From Nemertoderma westbladi (lineage: Eukaryota > Xenacoelomorpha > Nemertodermatida > Nemertodermatidae): a stretch of DNA of 64,000 nucleotides. The position numbers were made by a program, and so were the translations under genes. Each line of letters begins with the position of its first letter. Within the stretch, counting starts at the first letter, position 1. The stretch is from assembly GCA_032718475.1 (NCBI GenBank), contig JAUCBJ010006435.1, positions 1 to 64,000 on the forward strand, in the 5' to 3' direction. Shown piece by piece: positions 42,881 through 54,128 of this stretch. The notes under the pieces are model-generated. The model had not been told where the DNA came from, searched no databases, and was given only the letters and a program-made list of their open reading frames with translations.

Positions 42881-43804
42881 CTAATAAACAAAGGCGTCCG
42901 ATGGGTCGGTTGAAATAGTGTACTTTCGGTTTAGGTGTAGCTCTCCAAATAGCCAGTTTACTGAGCGTTCCAAACCATCATTCCCTTGATGAATTTCTGT
43001 TATACGGCCTGTTTCCCAGTTTTTTCTAGGTTGGTCTTGATCCACTAAGAGTACAATATCACCGACCGACACATTTTCTTTCTTAGAAAACCGTTTAGTT
43101 CTGAGCTGGACTGACGGTAAGTAGTGTCTTTCAAAATGTGTAGTAAATCGACGAGATAATAATTGCATCATTTGCCAGATGCGTCTCAGTAGCTCATCAC
43201 CGTCCTGTGGTATGGATTTCGGTAACATGGTTACGGGTTTTCTCAGCATGAAGTGGGATGGTGTTAGTGGCTCCATGGCTTGTGGATTAGATGAAACAGG
43301 TAAGAGAGGCCTATCATTTAAAAAACTCGCTATTTCCTCTAAGAGAGTTCGGAGCAGCTCATCTGTTAGATGGGCTTTACATGGAATGATATGGTGGAAC
43401 GCGATCTTCGTGCTCTTAATTAGTCGTTCCCAACTTCCACCCCACCAAGGCGCATCGACTGCGTTAAACGTCCATGTTGATGCCGATACCCTTAGGTGTT
43501 CTTCTAGCTGGTGATCGTTCCAATCGGCTATGAATTTAGTGATTTCCTTGTTGGCGCCCACGAAATTCGTTCCCTGGTCGGATCTCATAGTGTGGCTGGT
43601 ACCAAATCGACCGATTTGTCTTCTCAGGCAAAGGATAAAACTTTTCATTAACATATCGTTAACCATATCTAAGTAAATGGCTCGAAAAGTCATGCAAACA
43701 AAGATGACACACCATCTTTTCACCATTGTACAGGTGCGCTTGACTTCGATGGGTCCGAAGAGATCTACGCTGGTGTGGGTGAACGGGGGTTTGTAACATT
43801 CGAC
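42881..43804 (-). pseudogene. BEL2-A integrase core and C-terminus
   Basis: Reads from CYKPPFTHTSVDLFGPIEV (first catalytic Asp) through RSDQGTNFVG (second Asp) and WGGSWERLIKS (Glu), so all three DDE residues are present. A DUF5641-like tail follows (WQMMQLLSRRF...GDIVLLVDQDQP). It is cut off from the upstream zinc domain by TGA at 43805-43807, which is also present at the same place in copy B. A one-base loss near 42955 changes the end of the protein relative to copy B. Integrase joins LTR cDNA to the host chromosome. Confidence 0.85.
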
Positions 43805-44653
43805 TCATTCCCTAGGGAGCGCCGCTTCTAGTTGAGTCATTGGCTTGCTATAAATCCTTTTGCAAGGTATACAGTTTCGTAATATTTGGTTGAGAGCTGC
43901 GCGAGGGTGTACCAGGTAGTATCGCGTTCTGATCTCGCTTAATATATGTTCCCTCCCGGCGCGATAGAGTCGGTAGTGAACGTCCTGTATCAACTTGGTT
44001 TGAATTTCCGGGTCGAATATTAGTATGGGAAACACAGTATCTCTAGAGATCGGAGCGTTAGTAAGGCGACCTCCAACTCGAATTAAACCATTTATCATTA
44101 TACTGGAGAATTTGTCCGCTAATGGAGTTAGGGGGTCAACACTGAGCTGGTTATATTTCTCAGGCTTCTCCAGTCTTTGTGAAACTCTTAATAACTGCAA
44201 ATTTGATTTATCTACTCCATTAGCAGTTAAGCCTATCACAGGTACGGTCTTAGTACTGTATCGATAGTGGAAGAGTTGTTTCAGTATGGTTACAGCCCTA
44301 CACAATTTATCCCACGAGCTATAATGGTTCATGGCTCGAGATATTAGCGGGGATAAGCCCATGTCCACATTTGGTAACAATAGTTGGTCAGTGGATTTTT
44401 CAGGGTCGTTAATGGCAGTTTTGGGTTGGAAATCAATATTCAGGGGAAGGTTTGGAATTTGACTACTAATTTTGTTTACATAGTTGTTGGTTGTTATGTC
44501 ATCAGGCTTAAAAAGCTTTGACTTAGAGGGCCTGGTTTTTGGCATAACGATTTCTAGACCCTTGACTTGCCTCATTTCCTCCGGGGTAATATGAGGAGAG
44601 GAGGCCATTGGTCTTCCAGTTTGGAAAGGAAATCGGGCCCATTCAACCAACAT
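43805..44653 (-). pseudogene. BEL2-A pol segment: post-RNase H and integrase zinc domain
   Basis: Starts near the CWLNGPDFL region in a frame shifted relative to the RT/RNase H segment (shift at about 44600-44650). It includes the VGGRLTNAPI...PILI block and an integrase H2C2-like zinc motif ending CIPCKRIYSKPMTQLEAALP. It ends at TGA 43805-43807; CGA to TGA (CpG decay) is the simplest origin. Confidence 0.8.
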
Positions 44654-45723
44654 GTTGAATTTAAGAGGTCAGTAGGGGTCGCACCATGGGAGGGTATGTC
44701 AGCCGGGTTTTGAGGTCCGGGGATGTACCTCCATTGGTCTAACTTGGTGTGGTTGAGTATTATTGATACTCGGTCGGTAATGTATACACTAAAACCGCAG
44801 ACAGTGTTAGTCAAATATTCCAGCACTATGGCTGCGTCTGTCCATAAAACGGTTCTAGATATTACAAAGTCGGTCTCGTCCAGGATATTTTTGGCAACAG
44901 TAGTTGCAAACAGTGCGGCCTTTAGTTCAGCTCTCGGCACTGTTAAATCTTTGCTTTTTATCAAAGATTGCGATGCGACTAGGGACACCCGAGTATCTTG
45001 GGTTGTAGTGGCCCTATAATAGGCTATGATACCAATGCCCTTGTCACTAGCGTCACCAAACACGTGTAGTTGGTACGTGTGCGATGGCAGAGCGTTAGGG
45101 AAATAAGCTCTGGGTACCTGGAAGTTTTCAATGTCGGGTAGGGCATTTTCCCAATTGAGCCAGTTATTTAGCAGATCTCCTGCTAGAGGATCATCCCACG
45201 TGAGATTTTGGTCCCACATAGATTTCACTATCTGCCTAGCTTTCAGAATGACAGGACTTATAAAGCATATAGGGTCAAACAGCATACTCAATATACTGAG
45301 GCAAATACGTTTGGTACGTATGCCTGGAGGTCTAGTTTGAACTTTAAAGAACATTTCATCCCGTTGTGCGTCCCATCTGAGGCCAAGAGTCTTGGTTGCT
45401 GGCAAGTCGTCTGTGCTAAGGTCTAAGTCGTGGCTGCCTCTTTCCGCTTCAGGAATGGTGGACAGAAATTCCCGGGAGTTACTGGTGAATTTAGTTAGGC
45501 GGAAGCCACCTTTCTTTAGACAATCAACTGTTCCCTTAGCAACGGACACAGCTTCTTGTACAGCGGGCCCTGAATGTAGGTTGTCATCCATATAGATGTT
45601 TGGTTTAATATTTCTGATTACTCCGGATTCATACAAATGTCTATTGTCATCTGCAGTGCGGGAAACAATATGGCAGGCATTCGAAGGGCTGGATATTAGC
45701 CGAAGGCTTGTATAGTCATCCAA
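44572..45723 (-). pseudogene. BEL2-A reverse transcriptase (C-part) and RNase H
   Basis: Begins just after the AFG/SSPSNACH frameshift. It contains the catalytic YMDD box (NIYMDDNLHSG) and the Pao-specific LFDPICFISPVILKAR region. RNase H motifs follow (VFGDASDKGIG, PRAELKAAL, WTDAAIVLEYL and the NPADIPSHGA region). Length and order match BEL/Pao pol. Confidence 0.88.
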
Positions 45724-46398
45724 TACTCCTGGGGTGTCTTACTGGTATCTCCTCCAGGCCACCAGAGGAAACGTAAGCTATCCTGGTCCTCCCATGTGAC
45801 CTTGACTTGCAGGAACATTACTTCGATATCAGAGGTGAAAGCAACATCAAATTGTCGTAAGCGGATTAGTATTCCTGGAAGTGAACGCAGTAGGTTAGGG
45901 CCGGCTAGCAATTGAGAGTTCAGCGATTGTCCTTGGTACAGAGCTGATCCGTCAAAAACTCCTCGGACCTTGCCTGGTTTATCAGGTCTTTTCACGTAAT
46001 GATGGGTGATATAATACGTGCGATCAGTATGGGGAGTGTCAGGTGGCACCTCGGTAGCATATCCTTCGCTGATGGTTTTGGACATTTTTGTACATTATAC
46101 ATCCTTAGAGCATTGGGATCACCGTTTAAACGTCTTTTAAGTTGACTTAAGCGTTTCTCAGCCAGGACGCGGTTGTTCATTAACTTCACCAATTTGGAGC
46201 GCCACAGGAGCCCTGTTTCATATCTACCTTCTTCAGGGATGTAACGGATGGTGGCATTTTGGATCTGTATGGCTCGTTCTTCTTCGATGGATAGGGCTCT
46301 ATCGTGAGAATTTTCTTCCATCTTTTATTGATCCACACAATTAGATATTTTTTCGGTTAATGCGGCGTCGGCAATATTTTTTTGCAATAAAATATCCC
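45696..46398 (-). pseudogene. BEL2-A pol segment: RT N-terminus
   Basis: Reads from the RTE2 insertion point (46398) through a TAA near 46323 and the SQLKRRLNGDPNALRMY block. A shift near 46080 leads to VRGVFDGSALYQGQSLNSQL and the FTSDIEVMFLQVKV motif (first RT Asp), ending at the shift near 45700. The four-base-scale junction at 46398 joins exactly with 48394 if RTE2 is removed. Confidence 0.8.
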
Positions 46399-48396
46399 TA
46401 GGTCAGGTCAGGTATTCTAGGTCATTGATCAAGAAAACTTGCCACCTCCATGCAGCATAAAGGAGGTGCCACCTGTAGCTGCATAGACCCCTTTTACTAG
46501 GGCAAATCTGGTCCTGTAACTAGGACCCCCTTCGTTCTGGGATAAGGATGCCCTTGGTCCTGGATTAAGGACCCATATACTTGGCTGCAGGGGTATATGG
46601 CCTGACCAGGCAGATGGTGATCTACCAATGGCTGGTCAGGAGTAGAGTGTTCTCATGTCCACTCTGAGAGCACTTCACTGCGACCTGCACCTGGCAGCAA
46701 GGGTACAGGGCATGACCCAGCAGATGAGCTGCAACAGCCAATGGTGGGTCATGTGCGCCAGAGTAGATATGGGTGATGGGCCTCATATCTGACTCCATTG
46801 CGACACCCACCCTGTGGAATGGCAAACCAGGGTGTGGTATTTGCCCCGAGAGCTGACTCGGCAAAAAAGCACCCCCCAACCCCCACTATGGATTACATTA
46901 GCAATGCGGAGGTCCGGCCACTAGAGGCCAGTGGAATTACCGGACACAATCGGCCTCACAGGCGTCAGTTAACTCCTGACCGGCTGCCTGTCTCACCCCC
47001 TACTGGAGAGAGAGCAGTCAACAATTCTTTGAGTCCCTTTCCTGATGACCTTTCTGGCCCAAACCCTGGGTCACCAGGGAGGCCAGATTGTGATGGGGAG
47101 AGGGATTCTGGAGTTGGAGGCTACTCTCATGTTCCACCCCGACCAACAAAGCCATTGGTGAATCTGAGGCAAGTCACTAGACTAGCCTCAGTAAACACCC
47201 TAACACTCGGGTCCCCAATGCGACAAGGTGAGCTGACTGCCTTGGCAGATAAGCTTTCTCTTAGCGCAGTGGGTGTTCAAGAGCACCGAATGCAGACTGG
47301 ACAGACTGATGAGGTTCTGATTAAGGACATGGGGGGCGGTTGGCGACTCGCCCTCGCGTCAGCAGATGATAGCGGCAATGGTGGAATTGGTCTATTGATG
47401 AATCCAACTGCACATGCAGCATTGGACAAAATAGACCAAATCTCTAACCGCATCATCCGTTGCCACTTCTCATGTTCTGGAAGACTGGCTAAGAAGTTTC
47501 CTAAGGTGGTTCTGATTGTGTGCTACTCTCCAACTAGTGTTGCCCCTGTAGAGGAGGTGGAAAATTTCTACCACAATCTACAAGCAGCTACTGATGGAGT
47601 GGATCAGCATGCATTCTTAACATTCCTGGGAGACTTTAATGCAAGTCTGCATCAATCACCTACATCGCCCTGGGTCTATAGCAATAGTGTTAACCGAAAT
47701 TCTGTCCATCTTCAGGATTTTATCTCTGGAAATGGATTGTTTTCGGCTGGAACCCAGTTCAAGAAGCGAACTGGAAAGCTATGGACTCATAGTGGACCCA
47801 GTGGTCACAAGTCCCAGATAGACCATATTCTGTTTCGTAGGAAATACAGGAGCTCTATACAAGACTGTAATGCATTTACACTTCGACCCTTCTCCAGTGA
47901 TCACCGCCTTATTGTGGCCAAGGTAAGACTTAGTCTGCGTGCTAGCAGAACAACGAAATCTGCCTTGCCGCGGCATGACTGGTCCTCTCTGTTGCAACAG
48001 CCAAGTGTGAGATCCAGCTTCACACTACAGCTGAGCAACAGGTATGAGGCTCTTGCCTCTGAGGCGGCAGATCACTGTGAGGGCTATACTGCCTTTACAG
48101 AAGCAGTTAAGTTAGCAGCTGCAGAAACAGTTCCTGTATACCCTCGAAACAGGAAAAGGGCCCCCTGGACTGACAACAAAATTCAAAAGTGCCGAAATGA
48201 CCTTCATAAGGCGCAGAAAGAGTCCCGACTCAAACAGACTACAGTGGCCAAGAATGCAGTTAAGGCTGCATCTAGGTCCCTGAACAGGCAGTACTCTGTT
48301 AATCTACAGGAGCTAATAAACCAACAGGTTGATGCCATCAATGATGCTGACGACAGCAGGCAATCATCCCAGGCATGGAAATCGATCAATCCTCCT
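46397..48396 (+). mobile_element. RTE2 insertion in BEL2-A, 5' end kept and 3' end missing
   Basis: Begins with ctaggtcaggtcaggt, the same 5' motif as RTE1 (35411). It runs through the 5' UTR and endonuclease, then stops abruptly in the linker before the RT (aaatcgatcaa at about 48390). No (tag)n tail is present. BEL2 coding sequence resumes on each side with at most a 3-4 base duplication (atcc). Confidence 0.8.
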
Positions 48397-48417
48397 CAGT
48401 GTCTGAATAGTAGTTAG
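46819..48417 (+). pseudogene. RTE2 endonuclease region (RT missing)
   Basis: Open frame from ATG 46819 (a later ATG at 46887 is possible). The N-terminal 110 residues are Pro-rich and Ser-rich. The APE-type endonuclease follows: ASVNTLTLGSP, GVQEHRMQTG, FLGDFNASLH, SQIDHILFRRK and SSDHRLIVAKVRLS. All the typical acidic and His catalytic positions are present. The frame then runs through the SRSLNRQYSVNLQELINQQ linker and ends in BEL2 DNA at 48417. The endonuclease looks intact, but the RT is absent. Confidence 0.8.
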
Positions 48418-49156
48418 TTAATGGGGTCACTTCTGTTAGTAAACCACGGGTGTATTCTTCATATTCTAACATTGTAATTGCGTCGTAATTGAAACGGGAG
48501 GTTGGTAGATCGTTATCGCTGGAGTCACTTGTATGGTTTGGAAATTTTGAAATTTTTGTATTTAATCCAAAATCGGATCCTCCCTCCACGAATCTCTCCA
48601 CTTCCATGATCATGATGGGTTGTTGTGAATGGATGTAGTTAATAGAAAGATCTTCTGAGTAAATATTATTACTTAAAGTTTTGTCCTTTGTTGTTCTTTC
48701 CTTTAGAGTTTTAATAGAACGACTGGTACAGAACCATCCTATCCGAGTTCTACCAGCGTATGTGGTCAACGGTGGAGGGGAACTGGGGAACTTTTCCAGA
48801 AATTCCATAGCCTCCGGTGCGTTCTGGCCGATCAATAGTTGGACTCCTAGATGGTCAAGTTTGTATCTCGGTATGTTGTTGTTTTTTACAAAGTCGTCGC
48901 TGTCCCAATCATACATTGGTGCCTGGCTTTCTTCGAAATTCTTTATGGCTACCATTTTGATGTTGTCTAGTTTACCCACATTATAGATGTCTGCTGGGTC
49001 AGACAGTGAAACTTTGTAATAACGAGTTTGAATAACCGATTGCCAAATTTGCATTACGCCGGAAAGATTTAATTTCATAGGATGTCCGTCATTCTCATTA
49101 AATAGTTCGTTGGCAAGGTCTTGGTCTATAAAGGATCCTGAAGTACCAGTGTCAAG
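48397..49156 (-). pseudogene. BEL2-A aspartic protease segment
   Basis: Starts at the edge of the RTE2 pair with LDTGTSGSFIDQDLA, the catalytic Asp-Thr-Gly of the pepsin-like retroelement protease (DUF1758 type). It continues through the GVQLLIGQNAPEAMEF and GRTRIGWFCT blocks expected downstream of a BEL protease. It ends where the RTE2 5' fragment inserted. The listed coding start inside the RTE2 tail is an artefact of the insertion. Confidence 0.82.
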
Positions 49157-50157
49157 TACTACTACTACTAGGATCGGCATGCTGCATTGCAGCTGCATTT
49201 TTAAGAATGCTGTGCCGGCTTGTCAACAAAATTGCACCGCCACAACTCCCTATCACCCATGACATTTGCTAGATATTCCGCACTTTAAGGCCAGTGTCCT
49301 TTAAGATGCGTCTCAAGAAAGTCATGGGCTGTCCACCATGCTTATTCACTCCATGAGGCTGCCAAAGTACAAGATTATGCACTGGCTGGTCCTCACGGCG
49401 AAAGCAAGTAAGGTGTTTACTATGATGCTGCGATTGTTATAATCGGCTCCTCAGCTTATTAGAACAGGCTGCTTCTAGTGTTGGTCTTTTTATTAACTCC
49501 AAAAAGACCAAAATTTTGACAGTTAACTTTGAAAGTCCTGAGCAAGTCTCTGACCGGATGAGCATAAGCTCAAAGGATGGTATGCTTGAGCATGTGGACG
49601 ACTTCTGTTACCTGGGATCATCTCATTCTTTCCAGGATTTGAAAGTCACCAAGAATTAATCGGAAACTTAAGGTCCGATTATTTAGAGCGGCAGTAGTTC
49701 CAGTACTCCTCTATGGGAGTCCATGCTTAGCTCTAACTGCTGACAACACCAAATCTCTGGATGGCACATTCACAAGAATGCTACGCCGGGTTCATTGTGT
49801 CAATTATAATGCACACATCTCCAACCAGACACTATATAATATTGGAGGTGTCTCATTGGTTCCCCCAAGCTTGACACTAGAACAAAGTCGACTCCGCTTC
49901 GCAGAACATTGCTTTCGCCGTGAGGACCAGCCAGTGCATAATCTTGTGCTTTGGCAGCCTCATGGAGTGAATAAGCATGGTGGACAGACCATGACTTTCT
50001 TGAGCGCATCTTAAAGGACACTGGCCTTGAAGATGCGGATGATCTAGCAAATGTCATGTGTGATAGAGAGTTGTGGCGGTGCAATTTTGTTGACAAGCCG
50101 GCACAGCATACCTAAAAATGCAGCTGCAATGCAGCATGCCGATCCTAGTAGTAGTAG
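49157..50157. mobile_element. Head-to-head RTE2 pair (foldback) in BEL2-A
   Basis: Left part 49157-49408 is a minus-strand RTE2 3' end beginning with its (tag)n tail. Right part, about 49440-50157, is a plus-strand RTE2 3' end finishing with cctagtagtagtag. The outer ~250 bp of the two parts are inverted repeats of one another. The parts meet near 49410-49440 with a few bases of filler. Both are 5'-truncated; the right part carries the RT C-terminal region (KTKILTVNFES, HVDDFCYLGS) with a shift near 49620. Confidence 0.85.
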
Positions 50158-50940
50158 TTATAATGTAGCCTTACTTGCAGAACAGGAAATTCGCGAACAC
50201 CAATCGATTTTGGGCCGGATGTTTGCTATGATATTTGTTCATCTGATGTTTGTTCTGGAGTAGTTGGCAACTCGTAGGTGATGGCTTCATACACCATTAC
50301 ATGGTTGGAACTTTCATTGTCAGTTGCAAATTCATCTGTGTCGAATTCTTGTTCTGAATATCCAGAAGAATCGTAAGATGAATGATCAGTGAACTGAACT
50401 TTCGCTTCCATATATGGCACCATGTCTTTCTGGTGTAAGAGGTAGTGATGGTTACCATTACATTTAACGCATTTATAAGTATCCTTTAGATAGCACCTGT
50501 TTCTGCTATGTCCAGGACACAAACATAGGAAACATAACTAACTACCAGCGGTTTATCTTCGTTTCTTGAGTGGTAACTTGATGAACTCAGGACATTGTGA
50601 TAATCTATGGGACTCTTTACTACATAACGAACAGCCAGCATAGGTTACAGTCTTAATAATTGGTTTAAGAGTTTTTACCTCAGTATGCGTTGCATTTTGG
50701 GTTTTAAGAGTTCAGATCGGGGTGAGGTCACGTTAGGGTCTATCTGATTTCTAGGAGATGGAGATCTAGGGTCCTTTCGCTGTTGTGTCGTACGTTAAGT
50801 GTTATCTGTTATATGGTAGGAACTCTCACTTTCCTCTGATTCTTCTTCGCATTTGGACAAATCCGTTTGATATACTCGCTCCCGACATTTAGTTGTAGGA
50901 TTTTTGTCGAGTTTCGGGTCCGAGTTGCGCTCACGGCGTT
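50158..50940 (-). pseudogene. BEL2-A gag zinc-knuckle region
   Basis: Shows two Cys/His motifs in different frames: CSLCSKESHRLSQCPEF (about 50600-50650) and CPGHSRNRCYLKDTYKCVKCNGNHH (50440-50520). Together these are the nucleocapsid-like knuckles that lie between gag and protease in BEL elements. At least two shifts separate them. It ends at the RTE2 head-to-head pair. Confidence 0.75.
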
Positions 50941-51544
50941 GAGTAATCATAAGTAGCGAGGATTCGTAACGAGGTATTTTAAGAAGTCCTTCATGCCCAG
51001 AGCTGGTTTGTTATTGAGTTGCGCATTTAGTACGTTGCAATCCCATCGTGTGGATACACTGCCTTTGGGCAGAGATGTAGAAATCATACCAACAACGACC
51101 GTGGAATCATAATATTCGTGTTTATCCAGCCAATCTAGTTGTCTGCAGATTTCTTTAATCTTGTCCACAAATTCAATCATCTCAGTACTTATCAAAACGT
51201 TTGCGATTAACCAAGTTTTGATACAGATATTGGGCTATAGACGCTTCGTCTCCGTATCTAGCATGTAATAGTTTCCATAATTCTCCCAATCCTTGTGGAT
51301 GTCCGATATATCTTTGTGCTAATTTCTTTGGATAGCCTTCTAAACAATCGATGAGGAAGCGTAGTTTCTCACTATTTGGTAATGGAGAACTAAATATACT
51401 ATCCTTTACATATTCTCTGAATGGAAGCCATTTTAACTCATTTCCATCAAATTTAATAATTTCACCAACCTTAACAGCTTGACGCGCTTCAGTACGCGCT
51501 AATTGGCGGGTAAAACTATCTTGAGCTATAGTACTATTAAACAT
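50941..51544 (-). pseudogene. BEL2-A gag capsid (DUF1759-like) region
   Basis: Two overlapping frames with a shift near 51190. The KFDGNELKWLPFREYVKDSIFS and LIDCLEGYPKKLAQRYIG blocks match the DUF1759 region also seen in BEL1 (KFDGKPTEFLRFKETF...). The downstream part reads ISTSLPKGSVSTRWD. It probably builds the particle core. Confidence 0.8.
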
Positions 51545-51586
51545 TGAGTTAAAAGTAGAGTCCAGTAGTTAAGAGCAGAGTAAAAG

Positions 51587-52568
51587 TCAGAGGCCTACAT
51601 TGGACTGAGGGGGTCGGTAAGGATCATTTATATTATTAACATTTTGTGTGTCATTTTGGGGCCAAGTGCCAAATTCAGGGCCTTTAACATTGGGTGAGAT
51701 AGGAAAGCGTGATATATTTTCAGCTTCAACGTCGTTTATATTTGAGGCTTTCTTTAATATTTGATATTCAGGGGAGTCCGGGTTCCTGAATACTGTGGCC
51801 TTGTTAGAGGTCAAGAGGTCCTGAGAATTAGCCAGCTTTTGGTGCAGCTCCTCTAGAACCTTGGTGGCTTGTGCAGATTCATTTCGTAATTCTTGTAGCT
51901 GACAATGTTGTGCAATCTGAGATTGCTCGTTGTTGGCAGCTTCATTGTCGACAGCTTTAAATGCTGTTGTAATTGTTGCCGTTGTTGTTGTTGTTTTTCT
52001 AATGCTTGCCATTGTTGCTGATTTTGTTCACTCACTATCTCCCTTTGCCTACTTTGTCGATCTAATTCAAAATCGATTTTGTTTAATTGTTTCATTTTAT
52101 TGTTTACAGCTTCCTGCATGGCTTGCAGGTTTACTGAGGACTCGTTTACTCTTTCCCTATAAAGGGAGTCCTCGCTCGCCCAGGCGAACTTTTTATTCGC
52201 CCCTGTGGGCCCCATATCCCCCACCGACTCAACCGAGCTGATGGACACGGCCGGCCATAAGGTGATGGGGGACAAGCTAGGGCCCTGAGTTTGAATGTTC
52301 TGGGGATGGGCTTAGGCGGTACTAGACATTCTGTCCGCCAGCAAGGGGGTTTGTCGCACCTGCTTGGGTCGAACAGTGGGTGTAACTATTCGGTCCCTAT
52401 ATACTGTAGAAGTTTTAAGTCGTAGATTTTCGGTCTGATTACTCGCTACAGTAGTTGTCGTAATACCAAGGGGAGTTATTTTGGTTTGAGTTACATTAGC
52501 CGCTGATGTTATATTCGGCTTAGAATGATTTATTAATATGCCAGTGCGGGGAATGAGATTTGGCGCTG
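51587..52568 (-). pseudogene. BEL2-A gag middle region
   Basis: Three frames in succession: about 52300-52568 (after the shift that ends the N-terminal ORF), 51853-52275, and 51587-52012. A Gln-rich coiled segment (QQQQRQQLQQ near 51990) follows a helical linker. The Thr/Pro-rich part upstream is low-complexity. There is no catalytic motif. The frames line up as one former gag reading. Confidence 0.7.
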
Positions 52569-54128
52569 CTAAAGGTGTATTAACAGGTTTGAAAAAACCT
52601 GGTCAGAGTCTGAGTTGGTTTTGGGTCTAAGGGGATTTTTAAGGGGATTAGCGGGATGCTGAGGTGGCAGTTCAGGCAAGCGGTGGCTTTCAGCTTGTTC
52701 CAAGCGCCTTCCGCTTCTGGAAGTTCGAGATTTATCCGATGATTTATCGAACTCGTCGGAAGATGTATAACACTCGAGTTGTTTGGTCCTGCTTTCCTTT
52801 AACTGAGTGTCCGATTGTTGTTTCTCTATGGATTCGATTTTCTTTAGTATGATCTCTCGCTCCCTTTCTGCTTGTTTTCTGTTTCGTTCCGCTAAGAACT
52901 GGTTTTTGCATTCCTCAGCTTCGCGCTTTCGTTCCCCCACTTCGTACTCAAGCCGTAATCGTTCGTCTTCCACCTGATTGTCTAATTGTCTCAACTTAGT
53001 TTGGTTTTCCTCCTTGATCCGTTCCATATTCGTCTTTCGTTGGCTTTCTAAATCGATTTCTTGGTCGATATCCTTTAGGATTTTCTTGGTGGTAGGACTA
53101 GTTGGAAGATGCCCACGTAATCTCCTTATCAACCCTTCTTCCCCCACTCCTTTTATGTAATCTCCCAAGTGTATACGAATAGCGTCTTCTTGTGCCATTT
53201 GAGTTTCGGGTTCAGTTTGGGTGTACCCTTCAACGTCACAGACAGCAGTTTTGGACGGATGGTCGGAATCCAAAGCTACAGATTGAGATGGTTCATCCTG
53301 GAAGGAGAGGCAGGTGTGTGCTGAGATAGCGAATTTTCTTATGTTCTCAATGGTCGCGGTCTCTATCACTGCAGCTCCTGTCCGGACAGCGGATTGGTAG
53401 AAGGCAGAAAGGATTATACGGATGCGTATAATTCTCTCCTTGATATCATAGAAGAGAGAGGGAGTGTTGTCTACATTTGGGTCCATTAAGATGGTTTCAA
53501 AGCCGGAAATTTGTTTAATAAATCCGGTCTGAAATCCTCTCAAGGTCCTTCCCACCTTGGTGATGTCAGTGGGGTCTGCGGGTACTTTCAACTCCGCTAG
53601 TTTATCAGAGGTGGCAGAATGTAGTGGAAAAAACTTATCCATTGAAGGATAATTGTAGTATTGCAATACAGTCTGTTGCATCTCTGTAACGGTCATTGAA
53701 AGTATCTGCACTTTCGAACCCCTTCCGGAGGCTCTGTAATTGTCAATAGCCCTTAGTAGACCAATTAATAAACCTGGGGAAGGGGCCATTAGTGGGTCCG
53801 TTCCTATCGGCAGGTTCAATCCTGTGGCCGTATCAACTTCCGTCCGGTCTAAGTCGGAAGTCGCAGTCACTCGCGGTTGGTCCATTTGTGTTTCGAGGCC
53901 AGTAGTGGATTGGTCAGTTCGGGTGACAGGGGGTGATCGACCTAATTTAGAGAGCATAATAGGGTTACCTAATTGATTTGAACCAGGGCGCTCTGGTTCG
54001 GGCAATTCTCTAGTCGGTGATCTGTCCGAGTCAGAAGGCATCGGTATCGCAGTCACATCAAGATTAGGAGTTTGGTCACTAAGGGAACTGTCTGAAGCGC
54101 TTTTATTAGCACTTGAATGATACGACAT
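52569..54128 (-). CDS. BEL2-A gag N-terminal ORF
   Basis: 519 codons from ATG 54126-54128, which is preserved at the equivalent site in copy B (58029-58031) and so is a likely true start. The first 130 residues are Ser/Pro/Asp-rich. A globular part follows (LLIGLLRAIDNYRASG...QTGFIKQISGFETILMD). A long charged coiled coil runs from about residue 340 to 460 (RLEYEVGERKREAEECKNQF and following). A shift near 52580 ends this frame early, after which gag reading continues in another frame. It is a structural retroelement protein. Confidence 0.75.
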   Translation of the reverse strand: MSYHSSANKSASDSSLSDQTPNLDVTAIPMPSDSDRSPTRELPEPERPGSNQLGNPIMLSKLGRSPPVTRTDQSTTGLETQMDQPRVTATSDLDRTEVDTATGLNLPIGTDPLMAPSPGLLIGLLRAIDNYRASGRGSKVQILSMTVTEMQQTVLQYYNYPSMDKFFPLHSATSDKLAELKVPADPTDITKVGRTLRGFQTGFIKQISGFETILMDPNVDNTPSLFYDIKERIIRIRIILSAFYQSAVRTGAAVIETATIENIRKFAISAHTCLSFQDEPSQSVALDSDHPSKTAVCDVEGYTQTEPETQMAQEDAIRIHLGDYIKGVGEEGLIRRLRGHLPTSPTTKKILKDIDQEIDLESQRKTNMERIKEENQTKLRQLDNQVEDERLRLEYEVGERKREAEECKNQFLAERNRKQAEREREIILKKIESIEKQQSDTQLKESRTKQLECYTSSDEFDKSSDKSRTSRSGRRLEQAESHRLPELPPQHPANPLKNPLRPKTNSDSDQVFSNLLIHL

